This document shows positions 1 through 12,000 of a stretch of DNA of 64,000 bases, in pieces; positions within the stretch are counted from its first letter, which is position 1; each line of letters starts with the position of its first letter. The stretch covers positions 833,702,136-833,766,135 of the forward strand of contig NC_081411.1 in assembly GCF_030272615.1 (NCBI RefSeq), given 5' to 3'. Position numbers and translations under genes: made by a program. The notes beneath the pieces are model-generated. The model did not search any database, was not told where the DNA came from, and saw nothing but the letters and a program-made list of their open reading frames with translations. Source of the stretch: Cryptomeria japonica (lineage: Eukaryota > Streptophyta > Pinopsida > Cupressales > Cupressaceae).

Positions 1-279
1 CTAAGCAAGTATAGTTAGAGTCTATGTTCCAGTAGAGTTCAAGCAAAACGTAAGTCCCCTTGTGATTCCAACAAACTCACATCAAATTCACTGAGTCTAT
101 CCCAAGCAACTAAGTCGCATAGTTCACATTGTAAACCTTGGGAGTTGCTTTGATTGATCACTTTGTTTAACATTCAAAGTTTCTTTGTTTAAAAGAGGAT
201 AGAATACATAGGTATTTTATTTTGTGTTCGAAGTGCATAAAAATACATTAACAATAGTTACAATTTTGTATATTTTAAC
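1..279. other. Unassigned sequence, distal part of the last partial VPS53 intron
   Basis: No coding or repeat signature was recognised. It is AT-rich toward its right end, where it grades into the TA-rich microsatellite. Confidence 0.4.
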
Positions 280-526
280 TTTTTTGTATATATATATATA
301 CACATGTATATATATATATAAACACATCTTTTTATATGCAAACATATATATACATGTATACATATATATATACACATATATATGTATATATGTATATATA
401 TACATGTATATATGTATACATATATATATATACATATGCATACACACACATATACATACATATATATACATATGTATATATATATATACACACACATATA
501 TATATACACACACGTGTGTATATATC
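280..526. repeat. TA-rich microsatellite, (TATACA/TATATG)n
   Basis: An almost pure alternating purine-pyrimidine run of TATATA, TATACA, CACACA and TATATG units. Long open frames on both strands (YIYIYI-type peptides) are artefacts of the repeat. It abuts one end of a hAT-like element, with the same type of microsatellite on the other side from 1981. Confidence 0.9.
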
Positions 527-936
527 AAAGAAACGGGACTCGAACTCGGCTCGGACTCGGCAAGGCCAACTCGGACTCGGACTCGGGACTCGGCGTCAGA
601 CTCGGCTCTAGACTCGGCTGGACTCGGGATAGTGAAAAACTCAAGAAATTTAGAGATTTTTAAATATTTAAAACTTGTTTCAGACACCCTTTATTGAATA
701 CACCTTAAAGACACAATAACATCATCAAACTCGGCTCATTTGATTACATACACAAGTATACATCAATCACATAAGCATAAACGCAAATTGTAGCTGAAGA
801 AAATAACAAACATAGATATATAAATATTGTCAAATGTATACAATATTACAAAACTCATGGAATAAAAAATCCATGTCATCATATGATCATCATCAAATGT
901 TTCATACAAATACCAAAGGTAAATACAACTACAAGT

Positions 937-1187
937 CTATGGCTCAGAGGAGCCTGCACTCTCCGGCCCCAACCCCCTGCGAAGGCGTCTAAGGTAGGTC
1001 CTGGATGATTCGACTGCCATAGCCGCTCCCCGTGACACCATGCCATGCTCACCAACATCAGGAACATCCGTGTCACTATCTGCCTCTGAATCTCCTGTCT
1101 GTGCTCGTGCTCTCCGCTCCTCCTCTGCCATGGCTACAGTCTCAACCTCTATATCTACCTGGTCGATCCAATCAATGTCAGACTCGG
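937..1187 (-). pseudogene. hAT transposase C-terminal tail fragment
   Basis: Read on the minus strand it gives SDIDWIDQVD, then VAMAEEERRARAQ, and ends SSRTYLRRLRRGLGPE...SSEP with a stop at 937-939. The same order occurs at 38340-38583 ([37 protein letters not shown]), where it follows a recognisable hAT dimerisation domain. Upstream catalytic parts are missing. Confidence 0.75.
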
Positions 1188-1353
1188 AGGTTAAATTTTC
1201 TCTACTTCTATCGACGCAGTTTCCCCCATATTTTTCAACGGGGGTTTGGGGGCAGCGCCCCCAAGGTGGGGTCAAGGGGCAGCGCCCCTTGCACACTCCC
1301 TGTCGCGATACAGGGCGAGGTCGAGGGGCAGCGCCCCGCGAGGCCAAAAATGC
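1188..1353 (-). repeat. GC-rich triple-hairpin sequence, copy 1
   Basis: About 166 bp containing three units of the form GGGGCGCTGCCCC followed by TTGACCCC or a variant. Each unit can fold into a short hairpin with a GCT loop. Read on the minus strand it runs from GCATTTTTGGCCTCGC to AATTTAACCT. A close copy lies at 16034-16200 on the plus strand. It is far more GC-rich than its surroundings and lies in a hAT derivative, directly upstream of the retained transposase tail. Confidence 0.8.
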
Positions 1354-1794
1354 TTATTACAAGTCTGAATTAGGGTTTCTTTGAGAGTCTTCCTTAGGGC
1401 CTGGTTTTGCTCTTGTTGCTAATTGGGTCTTGCTTGGTGAGTGAGTATCATTCTTGAAGGTCCAAGCTAGGTCAAGTTGGTGAGTGATAAAGTCTGGAAT
1501 GTCATCCTGATCTTCAAATGCCCTGAAATTTGGCTAAGTCTGGAATGTCCTGATCCTGAAATTTGACTAAGTCTGGAAAACTGAAGAATCCTCCAAAAAC
1601 TAGATTTTGCAATATAACTCCTAGAGGCCCGAAACCACTCTCAAACATCCTGACAGTATATATGGAATATAACTTAAAGTATAATTTATATTCCATAAAA
1701 TAATCCTGACGGAGAGACCAAAATGTCAAATTTCGCCCTTCCAAAAAAACTTTTTAAAATGATTTTTTTTTGGTCATTTTATTAACCCAGCCAG
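1354..1794. other. Interior of the hAT derivative, no recognised gene
   Basis: It contains short internal duplications of CTGAAATTTGGCTAAGTCTGG type around 1510-1580. No protein or RNA gene was recognised. Confidence 0.4.
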
Positions 1795-1980
1795 TAGCCG
1801 AGTCTGGGGCTCAGGACTCGCCGAGTCTGGCGATTTTGAGCCAAAATCGCCAACTCGGCGAGTCTGGCGAGTTTACTCTCCAGACTCGGCCGAGTCCGAG
1901 TCCGAGCCCCTGGGACTCGTTTGGCCTGACTCGGACTCGGACTCGCCGAGTTTGGGCGATTTCGGGCGAGTCTCGTTTCT

Positions 1981-2331
1981 CTATATATACATATGTATAT
2001 ATATACACATATATGTATATATGTATATATATATACATATATACATGTATATATGTATACATATATACATGTATATATATACATATATGTGTGTGTATAC
2101 ATATATACATGTATATATATACATATATGTGTGTGTATACATGTATATATATATACATATATGTGTGTGTATATACATGTATATGTATACATATATGTGT
2201 GTATGTATACATATATGTGTGTATGTATACATATATGTGTGTATGTATACATATATGTGTGTGTGTATATATATATATGTATATACACACACACATGTAT
2301 ATATATACATGTATATATGTATACATATATA

Positions 2332-2376
<45 letters not shown>

Positions 2377-2633
2377 ATTCATACATAAATACATATGTAT
2401 ATATATATACATATATATACATACATGCATACATATGTATGTGTGTATATACATACATATACACATATATACATACGTACGTACATATGTATGTATCTGC
2501 ATATATACACATACACATATACATATATACACACTTACATACATATATACACACAAGCATACATATATATATGTGTGTATGTGTGTGTGTGTGCATACAT
2601 ATATATATGTGTGTATGTGTGTGTGTGTATACC
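1981..2633. repeat. TA/TG-rich microsatellite, about 650 bp
   Basis: Long alternating runs of TATACA, TATATG, TGTGTG and (GTGTAT)n, with a clean (GTGTAT)n block at 2335-2370. Open frames of up to 289 codons here encode only Y/I/C/V/T/H repeats and are not genes. Confidence 0.92.
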
Positions 2634-3582
2634 TGTTGACGTGTATTTTATACACAATCATACACAGAATAAAATACCGACAGGCATCTTATCCTCTCTT
2701 GAGAAAATAGTCTCTAACTGCTGAAGATCTGCAAAAAGGATCAGTTAGATGGACTCCAAGGTTCTTTTAGTGGGGTCTCCACGTGTGGACAAGCTTTTTA
2801 GTGGTATGATGTGATTTGCTGTTTCCTCCAAGGCGTCTTACGTATTCAAAAGCTCGAAGATTTTACTAGACTAAAAGGAATTTTCAAAAAATGGAAAAAG
2901 GACAGGGTTTAAGAAAGTCTAATCTAGCCTAACCCTATGAATGACTTAGCATGAATGAGATTTGGCAAGACTCAACCAACTTCAATTTTGCCATAAGATA
3001 ACAACTCAATTGAAATTAGTGCGATCTTCTAAGGTAATAATGGTATTCAATGCATCAAAGACCAAGGACACTACTACGAAGGTACATATCCTAGATACGA
3101 AAATGCTTGAAGGTTAAGGACTCAAAATGTTTTCCAGTTGACCACGCAAGGCGTTCCTACAATCAGCAAGAAGCTAGTGGTTTGGATTGCGAATCCTACC
3201 AAATATCAAATCTCACACTTAGTCTTTCAAATTAACAAACTACTTCGATTGAGCGTGATTCAAATACATCCAACAACCATGAAGATAACTCAAGAAACTT
3301 GCAACAAAACACCATAACTTCAATATTTTATTGATTTCCAAGTCATCATATACAACAATTGCTTGAATTCCTCTCTTCAAGACTCAATCTTGCTACAAAA
3401 TAAAAATTGCTTCTAACTCTAATCAACTATTATCTCTCTCACTTATTCACTATTTTTCTATTATCAAATGAAATGAAAAATGGGGGTATAAATAGCATCC
3501 CCAGTTACAATGAAAGGTCCAGATTGAAAGTAAATCAATGGACAAGATCATGACACCTAAACCCTAATTAGGGTTTGTTACA
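2634..3582 (-). repeat. LTR of an unclassified retrotransposon (949 bp, minus orientation)
   Basis: On the minus strand it begins TGTAACAAACCCTAATTAGG and ends ACGTCAACA (TG...CA). A diverged copy lies at 46455-47450 with the same ends. A purine-rich tract (AAAAAGGAGG, minus strand, about 3588-3597) lies just before its start, as expected for a 3' LTR. The long ORF 3679-6783 lies directly upstream on the same strand. No matching 5' LTR was found above 6784, so the element is 5'-truncated or its other LTR is lost. Confidence 0.7.
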
Positions 3583-3678
3583 AATGACCTCCTTTTTACT
3601 GAACAACATTAAATACATAGCCAAATATTAAATTTGGCACAAAAATCTAGGAGGTATCAGCCAATGAGAAATAAGATG

Positions 3679-6600
3679 TCATGTCATCTGTAACAACCTT
3701 TCATCTAGAATCTTATTCCCTTTCCAATTCTCTTTCTTAGCATGTGCAATGAATTTTGTCACGATTCCTTCGATTTCTGTGCTTGGAATCTCGGGAAGAT
3801 TCTTGATACTCTCTTCTAAGTGGATAACCTGATCAAATGCATCTAGAAGAGCTGTGTCCCAAGTAGGTTCAAGTTCCTTTGTTCTATCAATCAGGAGCAT
3901 GGTGGCATACATCTGATCATACTGCTCATCTGTAACATCTGCGTCCTTGCGAAAGATGATCTTGATTCTATCCTCAAATTCTTGTAAATCCACATCTATC
4001 TCGACCTCGATCCTTCTGCCAAGAATGGTACGAAGTACCTCAAATACTCTGTCCTGGATCGGATTGATCACCTCCTCAACTTGACCACATCTAACACTGA
4101 TGTCCTCAAAGAGAACACTCTTTATATGGAGTAAGGTTGACCACTGAAACAAACTGTGAGAATCACCTTCTAAGATCTTCTCTTGTGCTAAAATTCTTCT
4201 GGATGTATGTCTTATAACTTTCAAGACAGGGATGACAACGTCCTTGGTATGAGCAAATGCAGCAACTGTGGCCATCAATCTGTGAATAATCTCAAGAACT
4301 TGGATAGCCTGATGGGTGATCTTCGACATCCTTGTAACAAACTCTATGGCCACCGTGTGAGATCTATCCATCCAACTACATGTACGCTGGACCATATTCC
4401 TGAATCTTTCTGCTTCATTGATTGATTGAAGGGGCAATGCCTGCAATGGTGATCTAACTGGATCCTGACGTCCCAAAGGTTCATTGATGTGACTGAAATA
4501 TGTCCTCCATGCACCGACCTCTTTCTCAAGCTTTCTATTCTTTTCTACTTCTTCTCTAAACTTGTCCTTCAATGCCTCAAATGTGTCGGTGGCATCATCT
4601 AAAGTCTGCTCTGTTGTGGAAGGTCCTAACTCAATAGTCTGTATATGATAGTCTTCTGCTAGGATCTCACCTTCATATTTGTCTGCTGCTGGTGTAGCTA
4701 TCTGCAGTTTTCTAGATCCAGTCTCATCTCAAATCATCTTGGACATCTTTGTAGCCTTCTTCTTCTCTGTTGTCATATGTGAACGTCCAACAAGGCTCTC
4801 TAAATCAATTGCACTGTCCTCGTCCTCAATTACGATCACCCTAGTCAATCTTTCCTTCAACCAATCTGGGATATTTGATCTTGGCTCTTGAACTTGAATC
4901 TCTTTATGTACTATTTCTTCTTGTCTGGGAGGAGATGTTACTTCATTATCATTATCTAAATCATAGTCTTGGAGAGATCCATCGGATGAAGCATGCTGTG
5001 CCTGTTCTTCCTCCTGTCTGGCATTCTGTACCATCGATTCCATGGACTCTTCTACTCGAACTGTTCTATCCTCTGGCCTGGAAGAAGTACCTGGTGTTTG
5101 ATCTTTGTCGGCACCTTGCTTTTTCTTGGAAGGCTCTTTCTTTTCTGATCTTTCCTTTCTCTTCGAACCTCTCGAATGGAGATTGCCCTCACTGGCACAT
5201 CGAAGGTTACCTTCACCTGAATTCCTAAGATTAGGATTGCCTTCACTAACACTGGCTCCACCTTCGGCTGGCTTTTCTTCCAAAGTAAAAGACATAGCTA
5301 TGCCCTGTTCTCTCAACTTCTGATGCTGAACGTCTACCCATCTACGAGTACAAGACAAGACTGGTGCCATCAAATCATTTAAATCCACAGCCTCGGGCTC
5401 ATTCCAATTCAAACTTATTGTTTTGCTTTCTCTATCATATGAAGATTGGATGTGCCTGCCGTTGTCCTGAGCTTGGTCGGCCACTCTGTAAATCTTACAT
5501 TTCCTGATGAAATCCAAAGGCAATCTAGAATGTATCTTTCGTTTCACTTCGAGATCATCTAGGAGATTCATCATAAAATCTTCAATTTGGTACTCATGTC
5601 TAAATCTTCTACCGACCATCTCCTCTAAATGTCCATGTGGATCAAAACTATTCCTCCAAGCAAAAGATGAAAAAGGATACAAGGCTAACTCCTTCTCTGC
5701 GTCATCCATGGCTAAGACATTAGGACATACCTCAACTGAATTACCCAAAATAATAGGTACCTGAACTCCATTCTGATGTCTGTGTCTGAATGCCTTCACA
5801 TATGCTGCCAACTGCCTTGTTACTTCAAGTAACACAATTCTATCTGTCGGGTACCTCGGCAACATGTATGGAGGTAAAGGACATCCATACACTCTAATGT
5901 AAGTGAACTTGGGAAACTGAATGAACCAAGCACCGTACCTCTTGATGAATTCCTGGGCATCCTGAGATAATCTGTTGTGAATCCCTCCTTGCAACGTCCT
6001 TGTGATGTTCATCGTGAAAGTATCATTGATTAACTTGTAGTTCTTCCCTGGTGGATGATGCAAGTAGGTATAGGATTCACAAACTCTGACCTCGCCGGGT
6101 CCTCTTCCAATCACTCCTCTGTGAGGTAGTCTTGCGTACTCAACGCTCCTGATTAAGGCATAGATGACGTATGAACTCATGTGGAAGGACTTAGTAGCCC
6201 TGAGTCTTCTCAACTGTACGTCCAAGCAATGGCTAATTATCCTAGCCCAATGTATTGTACCCTTTCCTTGAACAATCACCTGGATGAAGTAAAACATCCA
6301 TTTCTCAAAATAGAAGGCATGAGGTGCTCCTGTAACTCTGTTGAGCATGGTAATCAAATCTCTGTACTCCTCTTGGAAATCAATCCTGTGTGGTGTGTTC
6401 GGTACTTTGCTCAGACGGGGACGACTCTTGAGTAGCCAGTTCTTGTTGATTATGCTTAAGCAAGCATCTGGATCATCATCGTACACTGATCTGGCTCCTT
6501 CAATACTCTTGTATATCATGTCCCTGTGCTCTGGAAGATGGAAGGCTTCACTTATGGCTTCCTCTGAAAGGTACGCCAAAGTGTTTCCCTCATTGGACAC

Positions 6601-6783
6601 AATTGTCCTGGACTGCGGATTGTAATGACGGGCACACTCGATCATTAACTCGTGGCACTGAATGGCTGGAGGAAAACCGGCCGCCTTGATGATGCCACTC
6701 TCTATTATTCTCCGGGCGACAGGTGATGGCTTGCCGATGTAAGGGACCTCTCGGTACTTCTTCGTGCTAAAGTTAACATGCAT
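3679..6783 (-). pseudogene. Long unknown LTR-element ORF, 1034 codons with a single in-frame stop
   Basis: One frame on the minus strand is open from ATG at 6783 to a stop at 3679, except for one TGA at 4729-4731. The N-terminal ~525 residues look folded (for example HYNPQSRTIVSNEGNTLAYL, LSEEAISEAFHLPEH, VQGKGTIHWARI, PLPPYMLPRYPTDR). A charged low-complexity linker follows (KRKERSEKKEPSKKKQ; Glu-rich), then a mostly helical C-terminal part of about 300 residues. I see no zinc knuckle, protease, RT, RNase H or integrase motif. It lies just upstream of a 3' LTR and purine tract on the same strand, so it is probably carried by a retrotransposon. The motif LSEEAISEAFHLP resembles plant transposon-associated proteins of uncertain function; I cannot name the family. 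That so long a frame has only one stop suggests fairly recent activity. Confidence 0.7.
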
Positions 6784-8988
6784 GATTTTTAAGTTTCTAA
6801 ATTATAGAAATTATTTATCTCCAATCTAATTGGCTTGGAAAATTTACATCTTATTAGGGATTTTCAGGATCCACTATCTGAATGAATTTTATTGGACAAT
6901 TTTTTAGGTATGTTAAAATAATATTTAGTATGTTTAAACTTTTAGAAAAAATTTCACAAATCCACTATTAAGCAAATGTTTAGGCAAATTATTAGGTTTT
7001 AAAATACAAACTAAATTAAAATGTGCAACTTAATACAAAAAAGTGGGAAAAGTAAATAACATAATAAATTTAATTACTAGGTATGAATTGAATATAATCA
7101 TATTAAATATGGTTAGATAATTATAAATAGAAATGTAATAATTTTGTATTTTAAAATAATAATTAATAAGTTAATATTATATTCTTAAATAAATAAATTT
7201 ATATAAGATATAATTTTAACTTTTTAATTTGGAATTATTATAATTTATCATTATAGGTATTTTAATCAATTATTTTTTGATTTTTAATTATTTAAATTTT
7301 TTAACTAAATAATTACTAGTTAAGATTATTATAATCGAAATAATTAGTTTTATTCTTAATTTTCTATAATAATTAATCTATAGTTATAATTTTAGTTATT
7401 ATTAATTATTAGATTAGATAGTAATTATGATCATCACCGTTGAATAATTAAGTAAATTTTTTATACTATTTAAATGATATTAATATTTATATATTTAAAA
7501 ACTATTCAATTTTAAAAAATGATATAAATAATTTTAATGTTTAAAATAATTATAAAATGTTTTTTACCTAAATTATATTACTCAAGAAACAATTCTTATA
7601 TATTTTAATAATTTAAAATGAAAATAAAATAACTCTTAAAAAAATAATTGTTGTGAACCAATAAATATTATAATATTAATAAAAAAGTGAGAAAAGTAAA
7701 CGACATGGTAAATATTATGACGAGAGTGCATGAGGTGAATATAATGATATTAAATTGGGTTATGTAATTATAAATATAATGATTTTAATATAGAAGATAA
7801 TAATTACATACATTAAGAAATAAAACCAAAAGGAGGGGAAATCTTTCAACCCTCAATCACTAAGAGAGCCATACACTTGTAGCAAAATCCCCTGAGAATA
7901 ACACATTAACAGTTGACCCAAAAAAGGGGGAATAACTATACAAAATTTATATCCATAACAGTTAGAAGTGAGGAGACCAAAACAGAAAACTTTGCTAAAC
8001 TTATACTCCATTCGAAGATTCTTCAAATGGGACTAGCTCTAAAGGCTAAGGAAAAGAAGCTAGATAGCCATGGGGATCACTTTTTGCATGTAAAATTATT
8101 AGAATTTACGATCATAAAGTATTCTGATAAATTATATTTTAACTCTAGTTTTAATGAATTATTTTTTCAATTTATAATCATTTGATGATTTTAACTAAAT
8201 AATTATTATAATCTTAATAATGAATTGTAATCTTAATTTTCTATAATAATTAAATTATAACTATAATTTTAATTATTATTATCATTAAAGTTAAAATTAA
8301 GATTTAATAATAATTATGGTTATAACAATTCAATTATTAAATTACAATACTAAAAAGGCAAGTACTAGCCACTACGTGGCACTTGTTTTACATGGTTTTT
8401 ACATGGATGAATCCAAAACGAACCCAAGCCAAAAAAAAATGATATACCAGCAGACCCAAACCGGTAACTGTGTGCTTAAATGATATTTTGTTTAACCTAC
8501 ACTTAATTTGTTTATTTTCTATCTTTAGTATGTTAATTGAATCGCTCACTTTCATATAATACTCTTTACAGAAGTGGGAAGTGATATAACTCTCATTTAT
8601 TAAAAAGGAGATTTAATAGGAACTATTATTTTTGTGTTGTATCCTATTTTTTTCAAGCTGAACGATAATACGCTTCCAATAACACAAGATATTTTGATCT
8701 ACCAAAAATAGAGGCTCGTCAAATCTCCTCATGCAATATATGGCAAAGACATAAAGATAGGAAGCCAGGGGATGAAAATAATTATATTTCTCTAACACAC
8801 AGAAAAAAAATTAAGTTATATAACATAAAAATTAATATGTTCACTTAATTTGAGTGTTAATTCTCTTAAAACTTGAGCCAGAAAACACATGGAACTACCA
8901 ATAATCTAGCATGAAAAATTAGAAACAGTCATTAACAATATTCTTGAATAATATAGCTCTATTTTGTGAAGTGAGAGATGATAATCAC
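6784..8988. other. AT-rich intron sequence, no gene recognised
   Basis: Very AT-rich. Two segments are related: about 7037-7130 and 7680-7775 share AAGTGGGAAAAGTAAA and an ATGAATTGAATATAAT-like stretch, and 7376-7415 resembles 8245-8285. These look like remnants of a duplicated or LTR-like repeat. No VPS53 exon was found here. Confidence 0.5.
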
Positions 8989-9048
8989 CTGTGTGCTGCT
9001 TGACAGAATATTAGTCTGACTGCCCTCCTCTGCCTCCCATGTCTCCTC
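8989..9048 (-). CDS. VPS53: VPS53 exon H
   Basis: The 60-bp exon encodes [20 protein letters not shown]. The acceptor is CTAATAG|GAG and the donor is CAG|GTGATT. It is too short to appear as an open reading frame and was found by reading the minus strand past exon G. The next exon, expected to encode the IKRSLKRC region, is not in the window. Confidence 0.92.
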
Positions 9049-12000
9049 CTATTAGAAGAATCGAGATATTTAAGATTGAAGTGCCTATATAAAAGAAAAA
9101 ATGGAAACTCATCTAAAGATGAATATAAATCTCAGCACTATGTTTGAGCAATGTTTTCTTGAAAAGCAACCAACCTGGACAAGTTTTTCTAGATTTTCCA
9201 TCAGAGTCTTCTCCTCCAGTTCAACATAAATGATTAAGTGTGGTTCAAAGCAAGATGAAATTATTCCTCGAAAATTGAACTGCATGTTAAGGATGTATCC
9301 AAAACTGTTACGACATACTCTGACTTGAAGTTCAGCATTGAGTAACATCAAGGAGAACCAAAAACATAACACTGAAACTGATTTTAATAATTTGCTACTT
9401 GCCCCAAATCCAGCAGTAGGTGATTCTTTGGCTGTTTCACTCCCCTATGTCATCCAACTCAGAAACCAAATCAGTAACTCTCTTCTAAAAAATAGATTCA
9501 AGCAGAAAACAACAATTTAAGTAACCATTTATCCATACTCGATTAGGTTCTGTTTCAGTCCCAGCTTGAGCTGCACGCTGCTTCTCATACTTCTTCCTAA
9601 TCTCTGATGCAGTTTGCTTGTCACTGTCCAAACCATCTTCCAACTCTTCTGTGTCACTTTCTCCATCCTTACCAAGAGCAGGAGCCCCTCCAAACCTTTC
9701 TGCTAACTCTTCCTCAAATTCTAGCGTTCTTTGCAATGCCTATAATTGCATTATGTTTAGGTCCAAATGTTATTGAAACAAGAACAAAGAAGAGAGAGAG
9801 AGAGAGAGAGAGAGATTAAATAAATAAATGATGTTAAATTGTTAAGTTGTTAAGGAAGCCAGAAGCTTGGCAATAAATTTCTTCCACGTGGAAAAATTTT
9901 CAGTATCAATTTAAAATCTTCAATCCTAAAAAAACTGTAGAAAATGTGCAATCCCTGAAAATTTTGAATCTAGTGCTTCAAAGACTCATTTGCATTCTGG
10001 AAATAAGTAAAGGGATCCTGCATACAAAAAATGGCAGGGCAAAATGCCTTACTATTTCTACCTCCTAAAACCATAACAAGAGATGACTGCACATTTTCAT
10101 ACAAAGAAGCATGTTGAACTAACAGATTTTAGGGTTTTTCACTCTAATGGTTTAACTTTATTCCAGATTACCCAAACTTAAGCTCAACTATCAACTCAGC
10201 TTGGCCAAACAGTAAGAATATTACCCTTCGTAAAAACTAGGAAATCTCAGCACTTTAAAATATAAAATATTTTAAAAATTGGCTAAAAATCAAAATCTTT
10301 TTATTTTACAAATGATCAATATTAGGACATCAAAACAAAAATGAAATAACATGAACTCGGTATGTCCTGAAACTACCCATTTTCACCAGTTTATGAAAAA
10401 GACCATACAGTAGGGATAGCTCACAATAAATAATTATGCCCTCTTAAAAAATGTTGCTTGCTGTCCATCAAACGTACTAAATACAATTGGACCTCAACAA
10501 ACAAGGAAAAAGGAGAATCTTAAGCAAAACTGTTGATCAATCCATCCTGTCATACAGGTTGCTTTTTCAAGCAGAAAGAAGGTTCCAAAAATGTCTTTAG
10601 GAAATCGCATCCATTTAGGTATCCATATAAAAGTGTTTAAAACCCTCCTTCAAATCTGTACCCACTTTCAATGTTATATGGCCTGTAAACAGAAGCCATA
10701 CGAGAGAAGACAAGTTTGGCATTTGGCTTATGAGTGTGGCTTACACAGATTTTTGTTAAAAATCTTCAAAAAACCCTTCATATGAATTTATATAAACAAA
10801 AACCCTCCATATGAATTTATATAAACAAAAACCCAGCCAAATCAGTATATTACTAAACTCCATGCCACAATTCAAGCTCATCAGAAGGAAATGACAAAAA
10901 AATGCGATAAACAGAAAAGAAAAAAAATTAAATGGATTGATCTCTCTCAAAGCTAACCGCTCTGACGCAACTGTTGGTAATCTGAACTTGGAAAAAAATG
11001 AACTTTGTACAATCACAAATAAAACAAGTTTTATTATACAGGTTCTGCATTCAATTACATTCATGGATAAATGAGCTTAAGAGTCTCTCAATCCCAGCAC
11101 CCACCAAAACTCCCCCAACCACCTACATTAAATTATAGATTGAACAGAATTACATTAAATTATGTGTACTGTTATATTTCTAGGAAATGTTCTTTGTTGA
11201 GATGAACATTTTAAATGCTATTATATGGTAACTGGTAAGTAGAATCATAGGTACAAGAAAAATCGATAGAACATTACCTGCAACAATGTTCCGACGTCTG
11301 GCTTCTCTTTCATGCCATCAAGTATGTCAGTAAGTTGTGACCTAAATCAGCACAAATACAAGAAGTTCAAAACAATTACATTGGATATTACTTGCAGATT
11401 AACTTGAATGCAAGCAATAACATAAATATGACCTAGAGATTTTAATAAGAAGCATGATAGAAAATGAAAATCATGCTTTATGTTTACTTCTACTTTAGAA
11501 AATGAAAAACTATACTTAAGGTGTATTTCTACTCTATAGAAAATGAAAAAACTTCTCTAGGAGTATATCTAGTTTCTTGATTTAATTCTGATTGGTTACA
11601 CTTGCTCATGCGGAATCTGTTAGGGATAGATGTACAACTACTTGTTTGTGAAAGGGATAGGAAAAGGCATGTATCTCCAACTATTAAAGGGACAAAACAC
11701 ATTATATTGCAGCCAATCAAGCCCAAAAAAGAAGAATGCATGGTCAAACTAATTTTTAGATAGTTAGTGTCATGTAGACTATACTTGGTCGATTTCAAAA
11801 CCTATTGGATCAGTTGAAGTTACACAGACAAGAAATGTGTCTCAATGCTATTATGTATCCCAAAATGCATTACAACCCCTATGAGATGATTCTTCAATGT
11901 ACTACAACCAACAAGACACAAACATTATTTGATAGAAAACGTGACTTTGCATTTAAGGATCCCATAGAAACAACTACTAATTCGATAGAAATGCATGGTC

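Larger units (their letters stand above)
527..1976 (-). mobile_element. Non-autonomous hAT-like transposon (internal-deletion derivative)
   Basis: The ends are imperfect inverted repeats: AAAGAAACGGGACTCG on the left, and on the right the reverse complement reads AGAGAAACGAGACTCG. Inside them lie dense subterminal ACTCGG/CCGAGT motifs (540-625 and 1795-1975), as in the other hAT copies here. Only the transposase C-terminal tail survives (937-1187, minus), next to a GC-rich hairpin sequence. Because both flanks are TA microsatellite, the 8-bp target duplication cannot be defined. No DDE domain remains, so it could move only with help from another transposase. Confidence 0.7.

Noticed and set aside
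217-2724. Long overlapping open frames (up to 289 codons) on both strands rich in Y, I, C, T and H
   Set aside because: They are translations of TATATG/TATACA microsatellite and appear in several frames at once; no complexity or conserved motif.
4207-5323. Plus-strand frames at 4207-4425, 4679-4891 and 4875-5323
   Set aside because: They are shadows of the long minus-strand ORF 3679-6783.
8613-8798. Possible VPS53 exon downstream of exon H
   Set aside because: The reading does not resemble the expected IKRSLKRC region and no acceptor with phase 0 precedes it.
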